A stretch of DNA of 64,000 nt from Nannobrachium achirus (Eukaryota > Chordata > Actinopteri > Myctophiformes > Myctophidae). The notes beneath the pieces were generated by a model, which was given only the letters and a program-made list of their open reading frames with translations, ran no database searches and was not told where the DNA came from. This document shows positions 54,569-64,000 of this stretch, in pieces. Within the stretch, counting starts at the first letter, position 1, and every line of letters starts with the position of its first letter. The translations under genes and the position numbers were made by a program. The DNA lies in the NCBI GenBank assembly GCA_963921795.1, contig OY997645.1, forward strand, positions 16,020,352 to 16,084,351. Direction: 5' to 3'.

Positions 54569-54715
54569 CGTGGGGGGGGGGGGGGGGGGAGGGGTGCCTG
54601 TGGGGGGGGGGAGGGAGGGGTGCCTGTGTGTGGGGGGGGGGGGGTGCCTGTGGGGGGGGGGGGGGTGCCTGTGTGTGTGGGGTGGGGGTGTGTGTGTGTG
54701 TGTGTGTATTGCAGT
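54569..54715. repeat. G-run / GGGGTGCCTGTG minisatellite
   Basis: Four G-runs of 8-20 separated by TGCCTGTG; potential G-quadruplex on the + strand. Glycine-rich frames are artefacts. Confidence 0.9.
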
Positions 54716-54890
54716 TGATGCTCAGGGCAGGCTAGACTCAACAGCACCTCTCTGGTCACCCAGGGTACTCAGGCTACACCAGAGGCTACATACAGACAGA
54801 CAGACACACACACAGACACACACACAGACACACACGGCCACGCTATGGAGACGGTGTGACCACCGCTCAAAAAGAGCACATTAGAGTCAT

Positions 54891-55407
54891 AGGGTGCGTT
54901 CGGAAATGCGCACCGGGTGTGTGTTCAGTTTAGTGAGTGCAGTGTTGGGCGGTGACGTTGTAGAGTGCATTCAGTGTGGCTTAGTTACGAATGACCAGTT
55001 AAGGGCCGGGGCAACTGTGCGCTTTTTCAGTCTGAATTCTGAAGCAAAACTTTCTGAAAAGCGTAATGTTGCTATTGAAAGGTAATTTAATTCATAACAT
55101 TGGCCTACCTGCTGTTAGTTTACACATTGATACGTGTGTAACAATAAAGCCCAAAGGACCTATCAAGCCGCAAATAGTGCATTTTGTTATCAGAAGCGCT
55201 CGAGAGACGGCTAACCAATCAAAACACTGCAGTGACACACCACACTGCCAAACCCCAATTTCTGAGTAGGGTCGTTGAGTGCGTGCACTCAGCACACCCG
55301 GGGAACATCGCATTGGATTTTCGAACGACACTGCACTGTGTGCACCGAATAAATTAACGACAACATGGCACACCAGTGCGTTGAGTGTGCATTCCCAAAC
55401 GCACCCA
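54891..55407. mobile_element. DNA transposon-like element (AGGGTGCGTTCGG ends)
   Basis: Left AGGGTGCGTTCGGAAATGCG, right GTGCATTCCCAAACGCACCC are inverted. The left terminus is shared with the inner end of the foldback at 38655-38922. No target duplication resolved. Confidence 0.65.
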
Positions 55408-55419
55408 TAGCATCACTGA

Positions 55420-56270
55420 GGATGATAAAAACACATTATACAACGTTATAGTTCTGACGAAGCAATCTGATTGGTTGAAATGGATATCTACCCGTGGTGA
55501 TATTGAGCATTGTGGAATGGCTCTCATCAAACAAAGACATCAGTTGCGTTGGTCGCGGAAGAGCTGCCGGGCTGCCTGTCCCAGCCAGCACTTTGCTAGC
55601 GGCTATGCTAGCAGTTTTCACGTGAAGTTCAGGGACACAGTAGCTAAATGTGGCGTTAAAAAAATTACACATTTGACATTTCTATCTATTTTAAGGGCAA
55701 CGGTCGTATAATTGCAATATTACACTTGAGGGTGTGTGTTATCGTGAATATTGGCACTTCTGTGCTACCTACGGCACTCGCCTTCAGCTCATGCCTGAAG
55801 CAACACAGTGTCCCTAAAAAAAAACACTAAAGAACATAACAAGAACACAACAATACACCAGACAGATATACATAAAAAACAACTACTAAAAATGTGCAGT
55901 CAATGCATTTAACCTGTTTTAAATAGTGCTACGTACAGTACTGTATATGTATCTACAGTGCACTACATAGTAGCAGGCTACATCATACATTCAATTCAAT
56001 TTTTCATGTTTGTGGACCAAAGAGTCACATTTTAGGATTTACAGGTAGTAACCATTTAACTAGCAGGGATTTTCCACGTTTTGTCCACAGCAGATTCATG
56101 TGTTTACATTTTTGCATTATTTATTGGCCACTTGTCCTACAATATCCTTTTTGGAGTTAACTTTGCATGTTTAGAGTTTATATTTTTTCTGAAACAGAAG
56201 AGTATCACTTTTTGACTTTCTCCATCTTCGATGTCATTCACCTGGAATGTTTTTTTAGTCTTGTCTTTTA
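55420..56270. other. Unassigned intron stretch
   Basis: No exon or repeat recognised. 55436-55711 has frames in both directions, without domains. Confidence 0.35.
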
Positions 56271-56275
56271 TACCA

Positions 56276-56400
56276 GTGGTTCTCAATGTGGGGTCCTTGA
56301 GGAGCTACGGGTCTGTAACTCTGAGAGTGTGCAAAATGGACCCTCTCCGTTTGGGTCCATTTGGGTTTACGGTAGATTGGGGTCCCAGAGATAGAAAAGT
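56276..56400. mobile_element. hAT-type MITE fragment
   Basis: CAGTGGTTCTCAATGTGGGG start, CTACGGGTCTGTAACTC and GGGTCCATTTGGG; inverted relative of 855-981. The right end is unclear. Confidence 0.6.
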
Positions 56401-56429
56401 ATATCAAATTGGGGGGAGCTTCAGGCTCC

Positions 56430-57200
56430 ATGAGTCAGTCAGTCAGACAGACAGACAGACATACACACAGTCTCCTTCCCTGCCTGTCTGTGTGTGCGGG
56501 AGAGAGTTCCGCACAGCACTTCGTTCAGAGAGTGATCATGTATTGTATACTTTACTTTACATAAGTAGTTGCAAGCAAAGGAGGATAAAGCCATACATTT
56601 GCAGAGACGGCCTGTGTGTGATTGTTTGGGATGAGAGTGCTCGCATATCAATCAAACGATGGTCCTCCTTCACTTCCTTCATGAATTTTATTTATATAAT
56701 GATAAATGTGCGCGATGTGAGACGGAAACGGAAGTGACGAGGAGGCTTCACTTCCACTTTAACCGGGTACTCATCGTTCTTCTTTCGATGCCCCAGACTG
56801 TATGACGGGAGCATTTCCAAATCGCGGAGTCAACAGTATGGCCACGCCAGACTAGGTTCACATTACAACACCAGACCATGAGAGGCAGTCCACTCAGGTC
56901 TATGGGCTGGATCCAGGCTAGATCCTTCATGGCCTATATTGCATATCAAACTGGGAGTCCTTGAAATAAAAAAATAAAAAAAGGTTTTTCGAATAACTTT
57001 TCTATACAGTCATATACTATGGTTAAAGATCTTTTCCTTAGTTTTAAAATGGTATATCTGAACTATTTGCAATGCTATACCTCATAGAGTACCAGCTTTA
57101 TGGCAATAATCAGTAGACCAATTCTCCTATTCAAATAGCTTCTTCTGAAATGATTATGTTATATGTATAGAAGACACAGGAGCAGCACATTTGCCAGGAA
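56430..57200. other. Unassigned intron stretch
   Basis: A (CAGA)n run at 56438-56460; otherwise nothing recognised. Confidence 0.35.
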
Positions 57201-57205
57201 AATGG

Positions 57206-57335
57206 TAAACAGTGCATTTATATAGCGCCTTTATCCACTGTGCTTTGCAATGATTGTATATTACATTCACCCATTCACATTCACATACCTACAGTATGGC
57301 GGAGGAAACCAAACCATGCTAGGCACCAACCTGCT
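57206..57335. mobile_element. LINE-like 3' tail fragment
   Basis: GTGCATTTATATAGCGCCTT, TATCCACTGTGCTTTGCAAT, CACCCATTCACATTCACA. A frequent teleost LINE tail; a related phrase is at 16025-16075. Confidence 0.45.
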
Positions 57336-57613
57336 CATTGGAAGCAATTATGGGTTCATGTCATTTTAGATTTTATCTATATATATATATATACTGTAGC
57401 AACCTGCGTTTTTCTGAAACCTGTTAACATTTAGAAGGCATTTCTAGAATTGGCATCCGGCCTGATTGGGTTATGGTGCAAAAAAGTATGCAAATTGCCT
57501 GTAAACTAATTCGTTTATCAAATCAGTGTGTGTTGTTGCATACAACCATTTCAGCTGAAGGTTAACTCTGACCTTGTGTATAAACTGAGTTGAATCTATG
57601 TGATGTGAACGCT

Positions 57614-57785
57614 CTGATGAAGGCTCTTAGCTGAAACGCGTAAGTGTTCCTTATTTGTTGTGTGCCAATACTGAGAGGAGAGAAGGAGTCCCGCACACTG
57701 TCTTCACTTATAACTTTATTCAGCAACGTTTCGGTCTCTTCAGACCTTCATCAGGCATCTTGCCATGCATATGGAATACTCCATA
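57614..57785. mobile_element. Two retroposon tails head to head, each with a hammerhead-like core
   Basis: Plus strand 57614-57637: CTGATGAAGGCTCTTAGCTG then AAACGCG, with the same TGTGTGCCAATA tail as 46970. Minus strand, RC of 57731-57759: CTGATGAAGGTCTGAAGAGA then CCGAAACGTTGC, with a perfect GGTCT/AGACC stem, followed by GAATAAAG. Confidence 0.55.
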
Positions 57786-57789
57786 TGTG

Positions 57790-58450
57790 AAGATCCATGC
57801 TCATACACACTAGGATGAGAGTTTACGCTGGAAAGGTCCGGTTCAACTACAAAATTACGTCACTCACATCTTCTGAAAAGCATTACTCCGAATTAGAGTT
57901 CGGAAAGCTACACGTTGAAAATTCGGAACTCTCAGACAAAAGGTTCGGTGGTCGGAGACAATATGGACAGGCCTTTAAGTTAAGCCATAAGAGCTGGTAC
58001 TTAAGACAATCAAAATAGAGCCCAAAGTGTCACTCAAGGTGTTGACTGACATTTCAATGTTACTACATCTCCCTCAAAGCCATAAAAAGCTTTTATGACT
58101 CTACATATGCTGTGATGTCCTGCTCCTGTGATGCACCGGGCTTGACTACGTTTAGCTGCGGCACACCAGTAGACTGCCTTTCTTTTCATGATTATTTCAT
58201 AGTTTGTCTGTGTGGACACACAACAGCATGCTGTTTAGTGTCAGTGGATTGACTACTTCCAGGGTCGTAGACAGACTTGTACTGAGGTCGTGAGAAGCTG
58301 CTGCACTTGACCCGTCTCCTCACCCCTCCGCGTAAAAAACATTACAAACATCAAACAAGACTGCATTTATAATGCACCAAGACTGCATTATAAATCTAAT
58401 GCATTGTAATGCACTTTGAGTGCAACAGTAATCACTCAGGATGGTTGTTT
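57790..58450. other. Unassigned intron stretch
   Basis: Nothing recognised. ACTGCATTATAAATCTAATG and a similar phrase repeat locally near 58360-58400. Confidence 0.35.

Positions 58451-58454
<4 letters not shown>

Positions 58455-58534
<80 letters not shown>
58455..58534. repeat. (GT)n microsatellite, 80 bp
   Basis: Uninterrupted GT. Confidence 0.98.
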
Positions 58535-58535
<1 letters not shown>

Positions 58536-58664
58536 TCTGCAGACATGGACAGACTATAAACACTACTATCATTGTGATTCATTGTGTGAATCATTTTGCG
58601 TTTATATTCAAAGCTATAATAGTAGCCTACTGGTACATAACATTTGTCTTGACTGCATTAACCG

Positions 58665-58871
58665 TGATTGTTGTTGTCGGGAGACAAGTGTCCAAAAGTG
58701 TTTATTTTCATGATTCAATTACAAAAATAGCCGATCTAAAAGCTCGCGATGCGTCGCAAGTAAGACATGTTGTGAGCTTGTAGAGCTTCCCTATTTTTGC
58801 TACTTTAGTGTAACCGTGGTTTGATGAAGTAGATAATTCATTTAAAAGGTTTCTACCTGACAGCAGCGATA
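58665..58871. mobile_element. Family T element with hairpin
   Basis: From TGATTGTTGTTGTCGGGAGA to TACCTGACAGCAGCGATA. Hairpin 58722-58800 with AAAAATAGC outer stem. Confidence 0.75.
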
Positions 58872-59010
58872 TGAACGGTTGCGTCCCTATTCTGGAAGCA
58901 GTTTTACAAGCTCACAATGCATGCCGTTGTAGATGGCAGAAGATATTTGGTTTAGATGGGAAAAATCAGTGGACCAAGTGTAGAGTGCTGGGGGATTGAA
59001 TACTTTACCA

Positions 59011-59498
59011 CAGGGGTTCCCAAACTTTTTTGTCTCAGGGCACCCTATAAATATATTGTTTTAACCCGAGGCACCCCTACATTATAATTTTCACTCCCAG
59101 CACCTTAAATGTATAGAATATTGTTGTTGTCGGGTGGAAACCTTGTATGTCCACAACCTTTCTTTTTGTATTTATCATCTATAAAATATACTAAACTAGT
59201 GAAAACAGCCGATCTACAAGCACACAGCGCCTCTGCGTTGTCTAGTTGACTAGTTTTGTGCGACAGAGGTTTCTGCCTGACGGTGACGATATTTTAGTGA
59301 TTATGTTGCAAGGAAAACTTTGAGATAGTAGCCATTTTGGTTAGAACTGACTGAAAATAACTTTGTACTTCAAGTTTAAAATGATACTAAATATTTCTTC
59401 AAGTGTCCAAATAAATTCCAAATATTATCAAATGATCTCGCCCTGGGGTGCCGTCGTGGCACCCCAGGGTGCACCGTCACCCACTTTGAAAACCCCTG
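59011..59498. mobile_element. hAT-type MITE (CAGGGGTTCCCAAAC) with embedded family T
   Basis: 488 bp flanked by CTTTACCA / CTTTACGA (7/8). Ends CAGGGGTTCCCAAACTTTTT and TTTGAAAACCCCTG. Family T inside at 59119-59291. Confidence 0.87.
59119..59291. mobile_element. Family T element, short, with half hairpin
   Basis: TATTGTTGTTGTCGGGTGGA to TTCTGCCTGACGGTGACGAT A. Left arm GCCGATCTACAAGCACACAG kept, right arm lost. Confidence 0.8.
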
Positions 59499-59499
59499 C

Positions 59500-60195
59500 T
59501 TTACGAGTCAGAAATGTAAACAGCATGAGGTACAGTAAGACATTAATAAGGAGCCCTTGAGTGGCCATTAAAAAAAACGAAAAAAATAAAATAAAAATGT
59601 CAGTCTTGAGAATTCCTTAGGGGCTATTTCTGAGATCAGTGTAGACCCGCAAAAATAAAAATAAATAAGCGATGTAGATGTTGATCTCCAAACTAAAAAG
59701 CAGTTATAATTTCAAGCTATGAGTATTTGAATTGGCCAGGCTAGCATAGAATACAACAGAACTTCAGAAGATACTTCTATAAAATGAAGCATGGATTTAT
59801 TTGGCACACACATTCAGTGAAGGCAGTTCAGAACTCCAGGGAAACACCCCAAATATTGGTGTGCGCTGCACGCGCCCATGTTTCAAAAATCACATATTGG
59901 GACATGGTCTGAAAAAAAAAATCAGTCTTGGGATTTGTTTTTGCTTTAACCCCTGCATTCACTCGTGGCCACAAGTTTTCCATTGTGGTCCTATTTCCTG
60001 TCAGTTACTGCAGTTGTTCTCAAAGTGGGGTCCGGGGCATTTAAATGTCTGGAAAATCCTTACATTTTGGGGAAAATCTCTACACTTCAAAACAGCAACG
60101 CGTTGATTAAAAAAAAAAGAAATGGACTTGTGAATACTCACATTTTTCAAAGCAAATAGGCTACTCCATTACTTGTAGTGGAGTAATATTTGACC
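59500..60195. other. Mostly unassigned, one hAT end
   Basis: GCAGTTGTTCTCAAAGTGGG at 60009 is a hAT-type end; the rest is unassigned. Confidence 0.35.
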
Positions 60196-60201
60196 AGGAC
60201 C

Positions 60202-60350
60202 AGTGGTTCTCAAAGTGGGGTCCGGGTACCCCCAGGGGTCCTTGGCGGTGTTCTAGGGGGTCCCCAGACAGATTAACCACTTGAACCATTTGCCTATTCA
60301 AAAAATAGCAGATACAAGCTCACTGCGAGCTTGTACATCTGCAATTTCTT
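60202..60350. mobile_element. hAT-type MITE left part with piggyBac-like insert and hairpin
   Basis: CAGTGGTTCTCAAAGTGGGG and GGGGTCCCCAGACAG, then TTAACCACTTGAACCATTTG and the hairpin 60300-60345 (GCAGATACAAGCTCACTGCG). The right part may lie near 61288 (AACTTTGAGAAGCACCG). Confidence 0.6.
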
Positions 60351-60359
60351 TAATCAATA

Positions 60360-61020
60360 ATTTTGATAGCTCTTTAACATAAATCTTCGGTTCGTTTGAT
60401 TTTTGAATTCATCAATATCACTTCAGTTTAACCCTGCAAGGCCCAGCGTTGCTTTTTGGCAACATTTTTTAAATCTTTTTTTTTTAAATGTTATAATTAG
60501 TTTTCCTGTTCTTTTTTCACATTAACATCACCATTAAATCCTATTGTTTAGTATTACAATGCCATTGGCCACAATATTTGCATATAAATACCCCCCACAG
60601 AGGCTGACATTCACACCTCCCAGAGAAGTTGAAATTCCAGTGTCTGGACGAACAACATCTCACTTTTTCACTGAAGCTATTCCTCACAAAAACAGAAGTA
60701 AAATGCCTGTAATATTTTTTTTGGTGATCATTAGAATGTCTAGAACATGTACATGTGTTATTATTGTGAGAAAATATCCCCAGAATGCAAATTAGAGCAT
60801 GATTTATGATTTATGCCTATAAAACCTTACAAAAACATTATTAATTTTTTAACATTACATTTTCCTGTGATTAGGACTCCTACAACACCATCTGATTAAA
60901 AAAAAAAATGGCCAGTAGAAATTAATTCAGGTCTTGCAGGCCACTTAGACCCTCTAGACTTAGTAAAACAGACCTAATGTATGTTGCACTGTGGTGCGTT
61001 CTTTTTCCATTGACGCCAAA
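60360..61020. other. Unassigned, possible piggyBac-like left end
   Basis: TTAACCCTGCAAGGCCCAGC at 60429 and CTTGCAGGCCACTTAGACCC at 60933 are roughly inverted, so a TTAA-type MITE may lie between. No coding frame with features. Confidence 0.35.
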
Positions 61021-61024
61021 TCAT

Positions 61025-61090
61025 TTTGACAAAAATACCAGATCTGCGTGGCAACGTGTTGTGCGCTTGTAGATCTGATATTTTTGGCTA
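61025..61090. repeat. Shared hairpin, reduced
   Basis: AAAATACCAGATCTGCGTGG and GCGCTTGTAGATCTGATATT then TTTGGC; flanking GTTCCCCCCGGAATGTTAAT is the piggyBac-like subterminal sequence. Confidence 0.65.
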
Positions 61091-61297
61091 TTGTTCCCCC
61101 CGGAATGTTAATGGAACCAGATATTCTCTCTCATGGTTTCCTTAGGGGGAAAGATTTACATTTTTACGTAGACCTATATCGTAATATGACATAAATGCTA
61201 TGAATTAACCATGTGATTCAGGGTTACCGTGGATGAAAACATGTTTTACAGGGGTGACCTGAGCCAAAAGAACTTTGAGAAGCACCGTCGTAGAGTA

Positions 61298-61584
61298 TTG
61301 GTTCTCAACCGGGGGTCCTTGGGAGGGTTCCACGGGGTCCCCAGCAAAAGTAGTTCACATCACAATCCTTTTAACCACTTTATCCATTTATGAGTTGGCT
61401 GTTCAAAAATAGCAGATGTACAAGCTCACAGCTTGTATCGTATATTTTGTGTATTGTAATAGCATCTGCTATTGAAAATATTTGAGAAAAAATATATACA
61501 TTATATGTATTTTTATTGTATTTTTTCAGAGGAATACATATCAATTTAGGGGTCCTTGGCAGGGACATATTTGAGAACCACAGG
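61298..61584. mobile_element. hAT-type MITE with decayed hairpin
   Basis: TTGGTTCTCAACCGGGGGTC and GGCAGGGACATATTTGAGAA then CCACAGG. AATAGCAGATGTACAAGCTC at 61409 is the left arm and ATAGCATCTGCTATT at 61458 the right. Confidence 0.65.
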
Positions 61585-61589
61585 TATAT

Positions 61590-62290
61590 AGTTCACATAC
61601 ATGGAGATGAAAAGGCAGGTGAAAAGAATGATTGGCAGTCAGCTATTTCCCATGACAGAGTTGTCATAGTAACCACAGATGGTCTTATTACAGTACGTGA
61701 CAGTTGGATGTATTTGAGGAATGACAATGTTTGGCTCTATCTAACATTTGCCTTCCTTTCAGGCACATAGACACACACACAGATACAATAAATAATGTTT
61801 ATTAAAAATATATTATTATGTCTAAAATAGATATCTAAAATAAATAATTATTATAGGCTAACAAAGCTTATGCTCGGTGCCGCACCGATCATAACCAAGA
61901 ACTTTCACTCCACTACATTTCAAAGACAAATATTGTACTTTTTACTGCACTATATAATAAGCCTTATTTAATTTCCAATATAGTGAAAATGATGAAGAAA
62001 ATCTTCTGTGATTTCCAATCATAAGTGTGGCAGGCAGCATCCATGTTGTATTATTAATAACATTTCATAACACAACAGCTATGAGGTTGGTGTGAGGAAA
62101 AAACATACAGCCGGGCCTTCCGGAATCAACTTCAACACCAATCAAAGGAACACTTTCAACTTGCTTGTGAGTCAATCATGACTGCAGGAATGATTAGCAT
62201 TGATATGAAAAAGCCAGTGTATTTTCTTATTTAAAAAAAACAAAACAATGAGTTTTCAAATGATAGGGTACAACGCTAGTTAGTGTGATA
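61590..62290. other. Unassigned, AT-rich
   Basis: Contains a GTAGTGGAGT-type repeat fragment in reverse (61905-61950); otherwise nothing recognised. Confidence 0.35.
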
Positions 62291-62296
62291 GAGTAC

Positions 62297-62411
62297 TTGT
62301 CCGACTTTATTCCATCTTCCAAGTAAACTTTCTTTTGCAGCAGAATTCCTCCCATAGTTTTAGTTGCACGCACGTTGGCCTTATGTCAAAGCGACCGGCT
62401 TCGCCGGGACA
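62297..62411. repeat. Dispersed repeat, copy 2 (first copy 8728-8842)
   Basis: CTTGTCCGACTTTATTCC, TCCTCCCATAGTTTTAGTTG, CTTATGTCAAAGCGACCGGC and TTCGCCGGGA. Same order and orientation as copy 1. Confidence 0.55.
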
Positions 62412-62529
62412 CGCATGCGTGCTATTTTGCTTAGAGATACGTAATATAGTTTAATTTATATCCATTTATTCGTGAATTCATTTTCTCCATTGACTTTAAT
62501 TAAAGAATAAACCTTTCCCAGATATGGAT

Positions 62530-62690
62530 TTGATCTCTGACATCATCATGTCTGACATCATAGACCACATGAGACTGACAGAGTATGTCCATATATAGAC
62601 CACATGAGAATGACACAGTATATGTCCATAAATGGGCATTCCAAGATATGGACCTTAATATTGATGACATTGGATCACCATATATGGCCA
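62530..62690. repeat. Degenerate tandem repeat related to 16540-16740, with one CArG box
   Basis: Repeats of GACCACATGAGA-TGACA and ATATGTCCATA. A perfect CCATATATGG lies at 62678-62687. It sits in intron 3. Confidence 0.45.
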
Positions 62691-62704
62691 TTAAAATATT
62701 AGTA

Positions 62705-63255
62705 AATTAATTTTCCCCATTGACTTGAAAGGGGACCACGGCAACCACACTTTGCAATTTCCAATTGCATCTTTCTAGTTCCACCTGTTCCAGCTCTCAT
62801 TGAACCTTTGCAATCATTAAAATAACCATGTTGTGAAAAATGGAACAGCACAATCTGAACATACGGCAGTAGTTATCTGCTAGTCATTAAAGCCATTGTT
62901 GTACCAACCAGGCTAGTTCTTTTATTGAACAAAATAATTATGATTTGTTTGATTCTGCACGGCATGCAGACGCAGTCATCATTTTCTCCAGCTGTTACAC
63001 TTAGAATGCCATCAATAAAGCACATTTTAATGACCTGTTTTTTCGATCGCTCTGTGCACGCTGCGAGTGTCCATCGCGCACGCGACCGCCGCAGTTTATG
63101 ACCGCAGCACATGTCCTCTTTCACACGCGACTATGATTGAGTGAGCTATCGTCCATAGAACGTGCCGCTGTTTTGACCAAGCGAGCAATGGGGAAGAGAG
63201 AAACAGAGAAACATCCATTTCTCTGGCTCCGCTAAAATGGCTGTCAATGAGGAAA
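62705..63255. other. Unassigned stretch
   Basis: GCGCACGCGACCGCCGCAG at 63075 is GC-rich. Probably continues the repeat that contains 63258-63345, but ends are not resolved. Confidence 0.3.
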
Positions 63256-63257
63256 TG

Positions 63258-63345
63258 CAGTCGCTCACCAGCGACCGCTGCGGCACCTGTTTACCTGGTA
63301 ACCATGGTAACCAGGTAAGACATCTTGGAGCGTCTTAAAAGGATC
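63258..63345. repeat. Palindromic repeat TTACCTGGTAACCATGGTTACC, copy 2 (inverted)
   Basis: CACCTGTTTACCTGGTAACC then ATGGTAACCAGGTAAGACAT; reverse complement of 38545-38625. Confidence 0.75.
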
Positions 63346-63669
63346 CCTGGCTAATAATGGCCCCCTGTAACAATGGACATCTGCTTATAAAAACAACTTG
63401 ACATTTCCTAACGTTAATATGAGCATGAAAACAATATTAGAGGTTTTTATTAGCACATGTATTCCATATTGTCCATAGGGCTGGGCCACACATGACATCA
63501 TCAACTTGTGACTTGTGTTGTCCCCCTTGTGTAAAAGATGGAACTATTTATAAAATGAATACAATATTTAAGGTTTTAAGGACGGGAACTCCTTTTTGTG
63601 TTTTTACCCTTCAGGCCAGGAACACATTTTTATGTTGTTCTTACTATGTACAGTATATACTATAACAAC

Positions 63670-64000
63670 ACAATTGTTTTGTATCTACAGGTTCACAGCA
63701 TGGCACTTTGTGCAAGTCTTTCAATATCTTGTCCCGATTCTTCTAAATCCTTCTAAGGTTTTAGAAAAACACATTTTCTATGTCAATGGTTCTCAACTTT
63801 TTCAAGTCAAGGACACCTAGAATTATATGTATTTGGCTGCCTCCCCCCCCTCCCCCCCTCCGAAGCAAATATTTGTGTTACAGATGTTCACTTTAAAAAA
63901 AGATATATTCAAAGATTTGCACAGATTGTCAAGATTTTTCAAAAATAACATCTACAAACTCGCACTGAGTGCCGCGCTGTGAGCTTGTATAGCTGCTATT
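63670..64000. mobile_element. hAT-4-like MITE interior, cut by the window edge
   Basis: TTCACAGCATGGCACTTTGT, GTCAATGGTTCTCAACTTTT, GATATATTCAAAGATTTGCA and a hairpin copy at 63940-64000 (AACATCTACAAACTCGCACT / GAGCTTGTATAGCTGC) follow the order seen in 49859-50351. The right end is outside. Confidence 0.7.

Larger units (their letters stand above)
51200..64000 (+). other. arhgap42: arhgap42 intron 3, 5' part (open at the right edge)
   Basis: Phase 0 intron beginning GTAAGA. No further BAR-domain exon was found up to the window end. It contains hAT-type MITEs, family T elements, microsatellites and a SINE/LINE-tail cluster. Confidence 0.85.

Noticed and set aside
56231-56737. 168-codon frame as a host exon
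   Set aside because: It begins in a hAT-type repeat and crosses a (CAGA)n run; no domain or splice signals.
51200-64000. Further arhgap42 exons
   Set aside because: No in-phase segment with flanking AG/GT resembling the next BAR-domain stretch was found; small frames there are in repeats or featureless.

Overview
The window looks like teleost fish DNA: an AT-rich, intron-dominated vertebrate locus full of long (CA)n/(CT)n microsatellites, short non-autonomous DNA transposons (MITEs) and tRNA-derived SINEs. No bacterial or viral gene organisation is visible. The species cannot be named from the sequence.

One host gene can be supported. It is the 5' part of a GRAF-family RhoGAP on the + strand, best matched to ARHGAP42 (GRAF3). 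Exon 1 (6412-6565), exon 2 (33641-33736) and exon 3 (51138-51199) join in phase into the first 104 residues of the N-terminal BAR domain, with GT/AG splice sites. Intron 1 is 27.1 kb and intron 2 is 17.4 kb. Intron 3 runs off the right edge with at least 12.8 kb, so the rest of the BAR domain and the PH, RhoGAP and SH3 domains lie outside the window. All other long open frames are microsatellite translations or transposon read-through.

Layout. 1-6.1 kb is upstream flank with hAT-type MITEs, a tandem 83-bp unit and a (CA)n array. A hAT-type MITE ends 280 bp before the start codon. 6.6-33.6 kb (intron 1) holds dozens of MITEs, two tandem CArG boxes, an eight-unit minisatellite and composite repeats. 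33.7-51.1 kb (intron 2) has a hAT element flanked by a 38-bp duplication, a three-layer TTAA nest around a 2.5-kb piggyBac-like element, a SINE split by a hAT, an unclassified repeat family and a few GC-rich non-repeat stretches that may be conserved non-coding DNA. 51.2-64 kb (intron 3) is more of the same.

The strongest unexplained signal is one hairpin of about 60-80 bp (core AGCAGATCTACAAGC / GCTTGTAGATCTGCT). It occurs about 40 times in the interior of transposon families whose termini are unrelated: several hAT types with 8-bp target duplications, a TTAA-flanked piggyBac-like type, and a family here called T, with TATCG...CGATA ends. The outer stem differs between host families but stays paired. 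Other points of interest are hammerhead-ribozyme-like motifs in repeat tails, transposons re-using the TTAA of earlier transposons, and a telomere-like array inside a foldback. Family names T, R1 and hAT-1 to hAT-4 are labels used only here.
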